Shown here piece after piece: positions 55,969-64,000 of a DNA stretch of 64,000 bases (position 1 is its first letter; every line of letters starts with the position of its first letter). The notes under the pieces were generated by a model, which was not told the origin of the DNA, did no database searches, and worked only from the letters and a program-made list of their open reading frames with translations. The stretch covers positions 5,499,001-5,563,000 of the forward strand of contig NZ_CP089979.1 of the NCBI RefSeq assembly GCF_021389935.1, given 5' to 3'. The position numbers were made by a program, and so were the translations under genes. Origin of the DNA: Fulvivirga ligni. Lineage in GTDB: Bacteria; Bacteroidota; Bacteroidia; Cytophagales; Cyclobacteriaceae.

Positions 55969-57123
55969 TTATAAGCGATCTAAATGCTCTAGCAAGTTAA
56001 GTAAGATGGATTTCACAGCTTGTCTAGTGCCTTCTTCATTGAGATAGTATTTATTATAAAAACTTCTAAATGAAAGAACATCGGCCTCTCTCGTAGCACA
56101 TACTTGAGTGACCAACTTTATTATACTTCTAACACTCTGTCCGTTAATAATTTGCGCTTCCATGAATAGACGAAGTAAAAGTGCTAATTGAGCCACAGAT
56201 AGGGAAAATCGAATAAATTGAGAGGTTGAGTTGGGTGGTGTGTGAACGTAATTTCCTTTAAGAGATTTCAATTTATATTTTAACCAGGCTGTAAATTGAT
56301 CGCGAAGATTGAAATAACCTGGATATAAAACCCATTTGTTTTGTACGGGTATGGCTGTCAATTTAAGCTTCCATAACTGCACTAATTTTTGTCCTGTGGT
56401 GTTAGACGGGGGATCCTCCACCAGTAATTCCACCTTATTAACGAGGTAAACATAGAATGCTTCATCGTTGAAATTTAAATAGAAAAGTATTTTTTCTATT
56501 AAATCATCAGAATTTTCAACTTCTATTTGACTCAATTCCTGAGTTAATTTTCTGAGGTATCGCCACTGATGAAAAGTAATAAATCCTTCCTCAGATGTTT
56601 GAAAAGATTTTAAAATAACCTCATTTAAGATTGATATAAGCTGCGGAGAAAGTTTAGACTTTCTCAATGTATTATCAATCTGTAGCCACCTATTGTGCAT
56701 ATCAGATAACACTAGTATGTATACTCTTGAAGGTAAAGCCATTAAAGCATCTAAATGATTAAAACAATAATGTTCCAAATATTTAAGTAATCCTTCAATA
56801 TGCTTATAAACAATGTGACACAAATGATTGCTGCCATTACTCGGGGTGAGTATGACTTCAGGAGGTTTAACCATTAAAAGAGAATCTATTAAGAATATTA
56901 ATTTTCTCTGATAAAATCCTACATATTTCCTTTTAGCTTTATTGCTTTTTTGACTAAAGGTATAATGGAAATGGGCTAAAAACACATCTGCCTCATCCTT
57001 TAATAAATCTTTTAGCCCTGAGTTCCAAACAGGAGAATGTGGATAATCATTAATATAAAAATCTGGTAAATCTTCACACACGACTCTCTCCAGGCGGGGT
57101 AAATGATGGTATTGATAAGCCAT
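55969..57123 (-). CDS. Large protein of unknown function before mobA (distantly RteC-like?)
   Basis: 384 residues, mostly helical, no signal or membrane segment. The C terminus SVAQLALLLRLFMEAQIING, followed by SVRSIIKLV and VKSILLNLLEHLDRL, has the same order of helices as the RteC-like C terminus at 51623, suggesting a distant relative and a regulatory role. The rest (YILVLSDMHNRWLQIDNTLRK, VNKVELLVEDPP) is not recognised. It is the first gene of the transfer region, just upstream of the oriT candidate. Confidence 0.55.
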   Translation of the reverse strand: MAYQYHHLPRLERVVCEDLPDFYINDYPHSPVWNSGLKDLLKDEADVFLAHFHYTFSQKSNKAKRKYVGFYQRKLIFLIDSLLMVKPPEVILTPSNGSNHLCHIVYKHIEGLLKYLEHYCFNHLDALMALPSRVYILVLSDMHNRWLQIDNTLRKSKLSPQLISILNEVILKSFQTSEEGFITFHQWRYLRKLTQELSQIEVENSDDLIEKILFYLNFNDEAFYVYLVNKVELLVEDPPSNTTGQKLVQLWKLKLTAIPVQNKWVLYPGYFNLRDQFTAWLKYKLKSLKGNYVHTPPNSTSQFIRFSLSVAQLALLLRLFMEAQIINGQSVRSIIKLVTQVCATREADVLSFRSFYNKYYLNEEGTRQAVKSILLNLLEHLDRL

Positions 57124-57425
57124 CTCTTCCTCATTTACAGTTACATCTTACAACCTCTCCATCATGAGTTAAACAGTAGTAGTATAGTAATATCCAATAT
57201 CACTCACCGACTTCAGAAAAAATATAACAATTTTAACAGAAAAAATCAATCTGTTATTTAATGTACAACGAGTCATTGCCGAGTATCCATGTATCTGTTT
57301 GTGATAATGTAGTGAGGAGGTATGATTATAGCTTGATGAGATTATCGATTATATCCCACATTTTTATATTGAATTAGCTCACTTAATTTTATCTAAAAGT
57401 TATAATTGCTGAAATTTTGATATCA
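57124..57425. other. Intergenic region right of the transfer genes
   Basis: 302 AT-rich bases between the divergent transfer and DMT genes. No copy of the tRNA-Pro 3' end, no terminator and no gene were found. The right junction of the element could be anywhere from here on. Confidence 0.35.
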
Positions 57426-57797
57426 ATGTATAAAGGGCTCCTTACTATAATCTTGCTAGTAATATCTAATAGCTTTATGATTTTGGCATGGTATGGTCAT
57501 CTGAAATTTAAAGAAATGCCAGCCTTTTCCAAATTAGGATTAATTGCAATCATTTTTATCAGCTGGGGCATTGCGCTATTCGAATATGTTTTTCAGGTTC
57601 CTGCCAATAAAATAGGATTTAGCGAAAATGGTGGCCCATTCAATCTATGGCAATTAAAAGTAATCCAGGAGGTTATTACTCTATTAATCTTTACCATTTT
57701 TACTTTGATATTTTTTAAAAATGAAAGTTTTAGAATCAACCATGTGATTGGATTTATCTTCATGACTTTGGCTGTATACTTTATTTTTAAAAAGTAA
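57426..57797 (+). CDS. DMT-family small membrane protein (DUF486)
   Basis: 123 residues from ATG at 57426 (MYKGLLTIIL); the frame is open from a TTG at 57417. Four membrane helices in the DUF486 pattern: LLVISNSFMILAWYGHLKF, FISWGIALFEYVFQVPANKIG and a conserved FNLWQLKVIQEVITL. Transport substrate is unknown. It stands alone between the transfer region and the second chemosensory operon. Confidence 0.85.
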   Translation: MYKGLLTIILLVISNSFMILAWYGHLKFKEMPAFSKLGLIAIIFISWGIALFEYVFQVPANKIGFSENGGPFNLWQLKVIQEVITLLIFTIFTLIFFKNESFRINHVIGFIFMTLAVYFIFKK

Positions 57798-58001
57798 CTA
57801 AGGAGTAATATTAGCTCTTCTTCTCATGAAATGCACCAATCTACTTATGATCATAACAGCGCTTTCTATCTCTATCAGCAGGCCTGGGAGGATATAAAAG
57901 AATGTTTTCTAAATATTTAAAAAGATAAAGAAATGAACAACTATGAATAAATGCTTAGTGTTGAATTGATTTTTGAAATAATTATTCTTTTATATTAATA
58001 G

Positions 58002-58028
58002 CAAACCTTTTAAAAATAAAAAGGTTTG
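58002..58028 (-). terminator. Possible hairpin after cluster 2 cheB
   Basis: A 10-bp stem CAAACCTTTT (58002-58011)/AAAAGGTTTG (58019-58028) with a 7-base loop, 7 bases past the cheB stop at 58035. The U-tract after it is poor, so termination is uncertain. Confidence 0.4.
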
Positions 58029-58034
58029 AACTAA

Positions 58035-59102
58035 TTAATTACCACTATTTGCAATTATGACGTTCGGGATATTATCTAAGGATTCTACTACATGAGCAGC
58101 AGAGAGTTTAATAGCCTCTTTAGGCATTCCAAATACTACAGAAGTAGCTTGATCTTGAGCTATTGTGAATGCTCCCACATCCTTTAAAGATAATAAGCCG
58201 ATAGCACCATCTTTTCCCATTCCTGTAAGTAATACCCCTACACAGTTCTTACCCACAAATTTCACTGCAGAATTAAACAATACATCTACGCTTGGGCGAT
58301 GCCTATTTACCCTTTCTCCCATTTTTACTTGTACAAAGTATTTAGCTCCACTGCGACAGATAGAGGTGTGATAATTTCCAGGTGCTATTAAAGCTTGACC
58401 TCTTGTTAATGAATCTCCATCTCTCGCTTCCCTTACATTAATCTCGCATAGTTGATTAAGCCTTTCCGCAAACGCCTTAGTATAAGCTTCTGGCATATGC
58501 TGAACTATAACAATAGCTGGAGAGTCATAAGGTAGTCGTGTTAATATTTCTTTAATGGCCTCAGTGCCACCAGTAGAGGCCCCTATTACAACCACCTTTT
58601 CAGTGGTTTTAATCATGCTTCCAGTTTGTTTTAAAATCCCTGCAAATTTCTTTGGGTGCTCCTTTTGAAAAGAATATTCTCTTTTATTGAAGGCAGCAGT
58701 ATTTACGTTGGTCTTAATCAAATCGATAAGATAATTTCTGAGGTGATCATCAACGTTACGGAGAGCGGTCATTGTAGGTTTTTGGACCACATCTAAAGCT
58801 CCAAGTTCCAATGCTTTCAAAGCCGTCAAACTTCCTTTTTCCGTTAGACTGGATAAAATTATGACCGGAATTGGCTTCTGAGCCATTATCGCTTTCAAAA
58901 ATGTAAGTCCATCCATTCTAGGCATTTCTACATCCAAAGTAATGACATCCGGAATTTGAGTCTTTATCTTTTGTGCAGCAAGATAAGGGTCGCTTGCGGT
59001 TCCAATTACTTCTATTTCTGGATCAGAGCTAAATATATCTGTAAGAAGCTTCCTGACTAATGCAGAATCATCCACGATAAGTACACTAATTTTCTTAACC
59101 AA
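58035..59102 (-). CDS. cheB: CheB protein-glutamate methylesterase, cluster 2
   Basis: 355 residues. Receiver with D57 (TLDVEMPRMDG) and KP at 108-109 (conventional, unlike cluster 1 CheB). Methylesterase residues S176 (VIGASTGG), H202 (IVQHMPEAY) and D298 (LTGMGKDG). Start overlaps the end of cheD by 8 bases. It should demethylate the receptor of this operon. Clearly a paralogue of the CheB at 5632-6681. Confidence 0.95.
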   Translation of the reverse strand: MVKKISVLIVDDSALVRKLLTDIFSSDPEIEVIGTASDPYLAAQKIKTQIPDVITLDVEMPRMDGLTFLKAIMAQKPIPVIILSSLTEKGSLTALKALELGALDVVQKPTMTALRNVDDHLRNYLIDLIKTNVNTAAFNKREYSFQKEHPKKFAGILKQTGSMIKTTEKVVVIGASTGGTEAIKEILTRLPYDSPAIVIVQHMPEAYTKAFAERLNQLCEINVREARDGDSLTRGQALIAPGNYHTSICRSGAKYFVQVKMGERVNRHRPSVDVLFNSAVKFVGKNCVGVLLTGMGKDGAIGLLSLKDVGAFTIAQDQATSVVFGMPKEAIKLSAAHVVESLDNIPNVIIANSGN

Positions 59103-59553
59103 AACAGTTCATTTTAAATCTATCAACAAGTATACTTTGATTAAATGTGTCGAAATTCAGCTTTCGGCCAAATTCTCCCCCCGTATTTTGACTCACTATC
59201 TTTATATTAGAAGCCTTCAAAATTTCCAGTGCAACTAAAGCATTTTGATGACCTATCTTAAAAACAGACGTGTGAGTCTCGAAACCACCGAAAATTGCTG
59301 CCACAATACTTTCCTTCCGGGCTCCTTTACTAATCATCTTATCAATAAGCACTTGGATAGCAGAATTTCCATAGTTTAATTTATTAAAAGATTTGCCATT
59401 CCATCTTGGCAACATGTAGTGATTCATCCCTCCTATTTTCATAACAGGGTCCATCAAACAAACTGCAACACATGTGCCTAAGATCGTAATAATTTTAGTA
59501 TTACATGTAGAAATGTGTAATTGTCCTGGTTGTAAAAAAACACTTTTAATCAT
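59095..59553 (-). CDS. cheD: CheD receptor glutamine deamidase
   Basis: 152 residues of the CheD family. The catalytic Cys is C28 (TCVAV) and His H45 (GGMNHYMLPRW). It deamidates receptor glutamines and can bind CheC/CheY in other systems; CheC is not seen here. It follows cheR by 10 bases and overlaps cheB by 8. Confidence 0.93.
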   Translation of the reverse strand: MIKSVFLQPGQLHISTCNTKIITILGTCVAVCLMDPVMKIGGMNHYMLPRWNGKSFNKLNYGNSAIQVLIDKMISKGARKESIVAAIFGGFETHTSVFKIGHQNALVALEILKASNIKIVSQNTGGEFGRKLNFDTFNQSILVDRFKMNCFG

Positions 59554-59563
59554 ATAGAATACA

Positions 59564-60409
59564 CTAATACATGGAAATCTTCTGATACGCAGTATGAATT
59601 CTTTGCTTTAAGGGCAGATCAATACCCATGAGGGACTCCGAATGTCCTAGGAATAAATAACCTCCTAATTTTAGGCATTTTGTAAGATTTCTAATGACAT
59701 TCACCTGAGTTTCCCTATCAAAATAAATTAATACATTCCTGCAAAAAATTATATCAAAACTCTCAGCTGCAGGATATCTATCTTGTATAAGATTAAAACG
59801 TTTAAATGAAACCCTATCTCTAAGTTTTTTATTGATTCTCACCTTTTTTACATTCGAATCTTTACTTTTTAAGAAAAATTTTCTTCTTTCTTCAATCGGT
59901 AAATCCTTAATTGAGACTTCATTGTAAATTGCAGTTCTTGCCACGTTCAGGACATCGGTTGATATATCTGATCCCACAAGCGTATAGGCAAGATTTACTT
60001 CGTTCTTTTCAATAAATTGCTCAATGGCCATAGCTGCACTATACACCTCTTCACCCGTTGAAGATGCTGAACTCCAAATTTTAATATTTTTAGTTTTGTC
60101 CTTAGAAAGCTGTGGCAGAACAATGTTTTGAATAAATGAAAAATGTTCCGCCTCTCTAAAGAAATGTGTCTTGTTGGTAGACACAAGATTTACCATTTTT
60201 ATTACATCAGGGCTTTCCTCTTCGATACAGATATGTTGAATATATTGCTTGAAGGAAGTCATACCTAAACTTAGAAGATGTTTCTGAAGTCTACTCTCTA
60301 ATAAAGTTTTTTTTGATAATGGTAAGTTTATACCATAGCGCTCATATATATAATTACTAAGCTTTTGAAAGTCTAAATCTCTGAGCGCTATTGTATTTCC
60401 TAGTTTCAT
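59564..60409 (-). CDS. cheR: CheR chemoreceptor methyltransferase
   Basis: 281 residues. The N-terminal helical domain (YERYGINLPLSKKTLLESRL) precedes the SAM-binding part: IWSSASSTGEEVYSAAMAIE, then DIIFCRNVLIYFDRETQ. It methylates receptor glutamates using SAM. The only stand-alone CheR in the window, and the natural partner of both CheB proteins. 38 bases after the receptor gene. Confidence 0.95.
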   Translation of the reverse strand: MKLGNTIALRDLDFQKLSNYIYERYGINLPLSKKTLLESRLQKHLLSLGMTSFKQYIQHICIEEESPDVIKMVNLVSTNKTHFFREAEHFSFIQNIVLPQLSKDKTKNIKIWSSASSTGEEVYSAAMAIEQFIEKNEVNLAYTLVGSDISTDVLNVARTAIYNEVSIKDLPIEERRKFFLKSKDSNVKKVRINKKLRDRVSFKRFNLIQDRYPAAESFDIIFCRNVLIYFDRETQVNVIRNLTKCLKLGGYLFLGHSESLMGIDLPLKQRIHTAYQKISMY

Positions 60410-60447
60410 AATTCCATCTCATCCTGCAAAAAACTAATATCAAAGCT

Positions 60448-62169
60448 TCAATATTTTTCGAAATCTTTATCCAGATCATCATTAGAATCTTCAAGTACTA
60501 AGTCATAACCTCGAGATGTTTCGGTTTTTGTTTTAATATCATCAGAACTTTTTTTGACATGAACAATTCGGCCGTTGTTCGGCTGAATTTTATTGATAGT
60601 ATTTTTCGGAAGCACGTTCCTGTTTTCATCGTTCTCCAATTTGAAAAACGAAATAGCACTTCTTAGTGTATACGACTGATTATTTAATTCTTCTGAATTT
60701 GAAGCTAATTGCTCTGCACTGGCCGCATTCTGCTGTACCACAGAATTTAGCTGTTGAATCGCTTCATTGATTTGGTTTGCACCATCATTCTGTTCCAGGC
60801 TAGCAGCACTAATTTCAGCTACTAGATTACTCGTTTTTTCAATCTCTGGCACCAACTTACTCAACATGTCCCCAGCAGTTCGAGCTACTTTTTCACTACT
60901 ATTAGAAATGTCGTCGATTTCCTTGGCTGCATTCTGACAACCTTCCGCCAGTTTTCTAATTTCAGCGGCCACTACTGCAAAACCTTTTCCATGATCACCG
61001 GCCCGCGCGGCTTCGACTGCTGCATTGAGAGCTAATAAATTTGTTTGTCTTGCAATCTCACCTATAATAGAATTCTTCCTAACAATGGTATTCATAGACT
61101 CTACTGTCGCTAGAACAGCTTCATTGGATTGACCCACCTGTTTATTAGAACTTAAAGCAATTTGTTCAGTCTCTTTAGCATTGTCAGTGTTTTGCATAAT
61201 ATTAGATGCCATTTGCTCCATGGAAGCTGAAACTTCCTCCACCGAACTAGCTTGCAAAGATGCACCTTGAGAAAGCTGACCAGCCGACTCTCTTAATTCC
61301 ACACTGGCTTTGTTTATATATTCTGCACCTTCAATCACCACCTGAATTACATTACGCTGACTCATGATCATATCATCCATTTTCAGTAATAAAAATCCTA
61401 TTGGGTCCTTTTTATTGTATTTTTCCCTGTCAATTTTCATTCTTAAGTCACCTTCCGCTATTTTATCAACTATTGCCATGGCTTCATTTAAAGGCTTCGA
61501 TATGCTATTTTTAAGATAAAATCCTCCCGCTATTATGAAAACGATGATCAACACTACCACTATCATAGAGTTTCTAAATATCCCCTCACTTAAATGTATA
61601 CTGGCTTGATAAGCTTCTTCTGCTGAAGCTAAACTCAATTCGGTATATTTATCCATAGCAGATCGCATCGGCTCAAACGTTTTCATATATTCATCATAAT
61701 AAATTGACTTAGCTTCTTCTATATTTCCAGTTTTAAGTAGGCTAAGAATTTTATCTGTAATAACCCCTAATTTGCTATGATTTTCTCTAAAAGATTTATC
61801 ATAACTATCATATTTATTGAATTTTTCAAGTTTGGTAAATGCAGAAACTTCAAAGAAATTCGTATACCTCTCATGTACCTGATCAAGATTTTCCTTAATC
61901 TCAATTTGAGTTGAATTATATTGTTCAGATTCTCCATCTATAGCTAGAGATAGAGCATGTGCCATAGCTATACTCGATTGGTATGCATCTCTATCCGCCT
62001 CAATTAAATAATCAATACTAAGCAGGTTGTCATTATAAATTTTGTCTATTTCCAATTTCAATTTTTGTGTTTGCAGAGAATTATACACAGCCCCTGCAAC
62101 GGATATTATTAATACAAAGGCAAATATTCCTACTATTCGCTGATTTGTCGTAAGTTTTGTAATTTTCAT
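60448..62169 (-). CDS. Methyl-accepting chemotaxis protein
   Basis: 573 residues. Two membrane helices (about 12-30 and 200-218) border a periplasmic four-helix-type sensor (30-198) with no recognised ligand site. HAMP follows (219-270), and the signalling hairpin tip lies at 370-410 ([40 protein letters not shown]). There is a C-terminal extension of about 60 residues without the CheR-binding pentapeptide. It is 12 bases after the beta-barrel protein gene, so both are co-expressed. Confidence 0.93.
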   Translation of the reverse strand: MKITKLTTNQRIVGIFAFVLIISVAGAVYNSLQTQKLKLEIDKIYNDNLLSIDYLIEADRDAYQSSIAMAHALSLAIDGESEQYNSTQIEIKENLDQVHERYTNFFEVSAFTKLEKFNKYDSYDKSFRENHSKLGVITDKILSLLKTGNIEEAKSIYYDEYMKTFEPMRSAMDKYTELSLASAEEAYQASIHLSEGIFRNSMIVVVLIIVFIIAGGFYLKNSISKPLNEAMAIVDKIAEGDLRMKIDREKYNKKDPIGFLLLKMDDMIMSQRNVIQVVIEGAEYINKASVELRESAGQLSQGASLQASSVEEVSASMEQMASNIMQNTDNAKETEQIALSSNKQVGQSNEAVLATVESMNTIVRKNSIIGEIARQTNLLALNAAVEAARAGDHGKGFAVVAAEIRKLAEGCQNAAKEIDDISNSSEKVARTAGDMLSKLVPEIEKTSNLVAEISAASLEQNDGANQINEAIQQLNSVVQQNAASAEQLASNSEELNNQSYTLRSAISFFKLENDENRNVLPKNTINKIQPNNGRIVHVKKSSDDIKTKTETSRGYDLVLEDSNDDLDKDFEKY

Positions 62170-62181
62170 ATACGAAGTATT

Positions 62182-63459
62182 TTAATCTTTTTTAACTGAT
62201 GAGAATAATTTTGGCTTAGCAATAAGCATTACTGCTATCCATTGCTGATATCTATTATGATCACCACCTTTTATCAATTCCATAGATGAGGTTGCAAACA
62301 TGGTGGCATAGGAAAATCTGGCACTTAGATATTCATTAATTGTATGTTTTAATTGAAAGTCTATTTCATTTCCTAGCTGGGCATCAGCTTCCTGCAGAGT
62401 TTCCGGATCTAGAAAGCTGCCTCCGAAGGCAAAATTATGATATGAAAATTCCGCCTCTGTTTTTGTAGATAACTTGTAGAAGATACTACCGAATGTATTT
62501 CTTACTCCACCTCCTTGGGTATTGCTTTCGATATTGAGAAAATAGTCCATATACCCATAGTATCTATGTCCATCTCCAAAGAGCTTATTAAAAGAACGGT
62601 TGACTTGCTCGCCACTGAGTTGATCATTGCCGCTAAAAAAATTCACTCCGGCAGCTAGCTTAACTTTTTTAGACACTTGATAGGTAGGAATAATGGAGAA
62701 CATATATGCTCGGGTATCCAAGCCGGACGGAGCTTTACCATATTGATAATAGAAGGAGGCCTGTGTCTTCAGATCAGATTCTTTATTCCCTTGATTAATG
62801 TATACCCCAGAGGTATACCTTGGATACAAGCTTTCAAAGTTGTCTGGATCTTCATTACCATCTACAGCATTCAATACAGATAATGAAATCTGCTTATTTA
62901 ACGTCTTATTAACCCATAATATAGCTAGGTATTTATAATAGTTAACATTATAAGCGCTCTCCTGATACTTGTTAGCATCATTATTATAACCAGCAGCTAG
63001 TTGAATGTCCCACCCCTTTTTATTCCACTGTAGAAGCGCCAAATCATGCGAAACTGCTATATCGTTCCAATTTCTCATTCCGAAGATCCTTCCATCATCT
63101 AAAACGAGGTGTTGCCTACCAATTTTCATAGCAAAACCTTCTTGATTTTCGCTGAAATAGTATTTTACCCAACCTTCAGAGAGATTTATATTTGGAACGT
63201 TAGCTCGTTCATCATCAGCCCCCCAAATTCTGGCATTCTGAAATGAAACCTGAATTTCAAATTGAGCATCTTTATAACTTGTGATAAGACGTGTTCTTTG
63301 AGAAGAAACTAAGGCAGGGTTGGTATTATCATCCAATAAAATACGAGCCCCATCCCTATATTCCGACCTAGCCCTAAAGTTTGCATTAACAGTAAATTGC
63401 GAATACCCTATCGAGACAAAACCTAAAAGGATAAAACATGACAATAAAAATAGCTTCAT
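62182..63459 (-). CDS. Outer-membrane beta-barrel protein (alginate-export-like) in the chemosensory operon
   Basis: About 425 residues from ATG at 63459; another ATG is 6 bases upstream and the frame is open to a TTG at 63489. A signal peptide (LFLLSCFILLGFVSIGYSQ) is followed by alternating amphipathic strands with aromatic residues, fitting an 18-strand-type barrel such as the alginate export/OprE-like group; FRARSEYRDGARIL and WVKYYFSENQEGFAMKIGRQH are typical. It lies between cheW and the receptor gene, within the same transcript. Transport or a sensory co-function is possible. Confidence 0.78.
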   Translation of the reverse strand: MKLFLLSCFILLGFVSIGYSQFTVNANFRARSEYRDGARILLDDNTNPALVSSQRTRLITSYKDAQFEIQVSFQNARIWGADDERANVPNINLSEGWVKYYFSENQEGFAMKIGRQHLVLDDGRIFGMRNWNDIAVSHDLALLQWNKKGWDIQLAAGYNNDANKYQESAYNVNYYKYLAILWVNKTLNKQISLSVLNAVDGNEDPDNFESLYPRYTSGVYINQGNKESDLKTQASFYYQYGKAPSGLDTRAYMFSIIPTYQVSKKVKLAAGVNFFSGNDQLSGEQVNRSFNKLFGDGHRYYGYMDYFLNIESNTQGGGVRNTFGSIFYKLSTKTEAEFSYHNFAFGGSFLDPETLQEADAQLGNEIDFQLKHTINEYLSARFSYATMFATSSMELIKGGDHNRYQQWIAVMLIAKPKLFSSVKKD

Positions 63460-63491
63460 AAGCATTGGGTTATAGTTAAAAAATATCAAGA

Positions 63492-63977
63492 TTAATCTCC
63501 CATGTTTTTCAATAAGCGCACTTCATCAGTAGAAAAGGTTTTATGTATGTCAAGGACAACAATAAAATCCTCATCACTTTTGATGATACCCTTTACAAAT
63601 TCAAGGTTATAATTTGCTTCCAGGGAAGGTGATTCATGAATATCTTCCTCACTCTTCTCCAAGACATCAAGAACTTGGTTCACCATGGCCCCAAATTTGA
63701 TAGTTTTATCTAATGATGGGATTTCCATAACTACAATGCAGGTATTGATATCCGTTTTGATAGCTGGTAATCCAAATTTGATAGACGTATCGATAAGTGG
63801 TAGGACCTGCCCTCTAAGATTGACTACACCTCTCATGTGCTCCGGGGCCTTGGGAATAATAGTAATCTGAGGTACTTCTATAATTTCAATAACATTTTCA
63901 ATTTCCAGAGCAAATGTCTTATCCGAAAGTTTAAAGGTTAAATACGATTTTTTCATTCTTTCAATTTCAGAGTTCAT
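63492..63977 (-). CDS. cheW: CheW adaptor protein, cluster 2
   Basis: 161 residues with a CheW domain (YLTFKLSDKTFALEIENV; IEIIEVPQITIIPKAPEHM; RGVVNLRGQVLPLIDTSIKF). It starts the visible part of the operon; a CheA for this cluster is expected to the right of the window. It differs considerably from the CheW of cluster 1. Confidence 0.93.
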   Translation of the reverse strand: MNSEIERMKKSYLTFKLSDKTFALEIENVIEIIEVPQITIIPKAPEHMRGVVNLRGQVLPLIDTSIKFGLPAIKTDINTCIVVMEIPSLDKTIKFGAMVNQVLDVLEKSEEDIHESPSLEANYNLEFVKGIIKSDEDFIVVLDIHKTFSTDEVRLLKNMGD

Positions 63978-64000
63978 ACTATTTGTTTTTCGCCTTTTGT

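Larger units (their letters stand above)
23241..57123. mobile_element. Integrative and conjugative element at tRNA-Pro (right end uncertain)
   Basis: The supported content is a tyrosine integrase and excisionase-type gene next to tRNA-Pro, cargo with an IS3 element, and a Bacteroidota transfer module (tra genes, VirB4-type ATPase, coupling protein, relaxase, MobA) running to 57123. Left boundary: just after the tRNA (23240). Right boundary: unknown. I searched by eye for a copy of the tRNA-Pro 3' end in 57-64 kb and found none, so the element may extend through the second chemosensory operon and out of the window, or use a different core site. Visible tra genes are E, F, G, J, K, M and N plus three exported helical proteins; recognisable traA-D, traL and traO-Q were not found. 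Confidence 0.8.

Noticed and set aside
57124-64000. A direct repeat of the tRNA-Pro 3' end as right attachment site
   Set aside because: No match of useful length was seen by eye; the closest stretch, near 61524 (AAAATCCTCCCGCTATT), differs at too many bases.

Overview
The window looks like chromosome from a gliding, marine-type member of the Bacteroidota, most likely order Cytophagales (a Fulvivirga-like lineage would fit, but this is a guess). The reasons are TAnnTTTG-type promoter boxes, a Bacteroidota tyrosine integrase, Bacteroidota-type tra/mob genes, a Bat-type VWA/TPR gene pair, a YwqK-repeat protein and a decayed gene with a type IX secretion sorting domain.

Left third (1-23240) is ordinary chromosome. 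It opens with the end of zwf and then pgl, closed by a strong terminator. A chemosensory operon follows: a CheZ-like phosphatase candidate, a STAS protein, CheY, CheA, CheW and CheB, with no CheR and no receptor. Next come an acyl-CoA synthetase, two glycosyltransferases, a TerB-like protein, an SNF-type transporter, a conserved protein of unknown function, a queuosine-precursor transporter, RNase Z, a STAS protein, purC, a YwqK-repeat protein, a thiolase and batB/batC. The block ends with tRNA-Ser(GCT) and tRNA-Pro(TGG).

Middle (about 23241 to at least 57123) reads as an integrative and conjugative element next to tRNA-Pro. A tyrosine integrase sits by the tRNA behind a cluster of GGTGCCC boxes, followed by an excisionase-type HTH protein and a HipB-like repressor. 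The cargo is a DUF4265-like protein, a potassium-channel-like protein, a phytoene-desaturase-like/NmrA-like pair, a complete transketolase, an intact IS3-family insertion sequence, a very large CheB-CheR-PAS-GAF-histidine kinase-receiver fusion, a lipoprotein and the T9SS pseudogene. The transfer region (41422-57123, all minus strand) encodes, from upstream, a 384-residue unknown, a MobA-type accessory protein, a HUH relaxase, a coupling ATPase, an RteC-like regulator, a small membrane protein, TraE, TraF, the TraG (VirB4-type) ATPase, three small exported helical proteins, TraJ, TraK, TraM, TraN and a 248-residue protein, and ends at a terminator. A GC-rich repeat just upstream of mobA is an oriT candidate.

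Right end (57426-64000) holds a small DMT-family membrane protein and a second chemosensory operon on the minus strand: CheW, an outer-membrane beta-barrel protein, a methyl-accepting protein, CheR, CheD and CheB. It has the CheR, CheD and receptor that the first cluster lacks. No copy of the tRNA-Pro 3' end was found in 57-64 kb, so whether this operon is chromosomal or element cargo is open. No CRISPR array or rRNA gene was seen.
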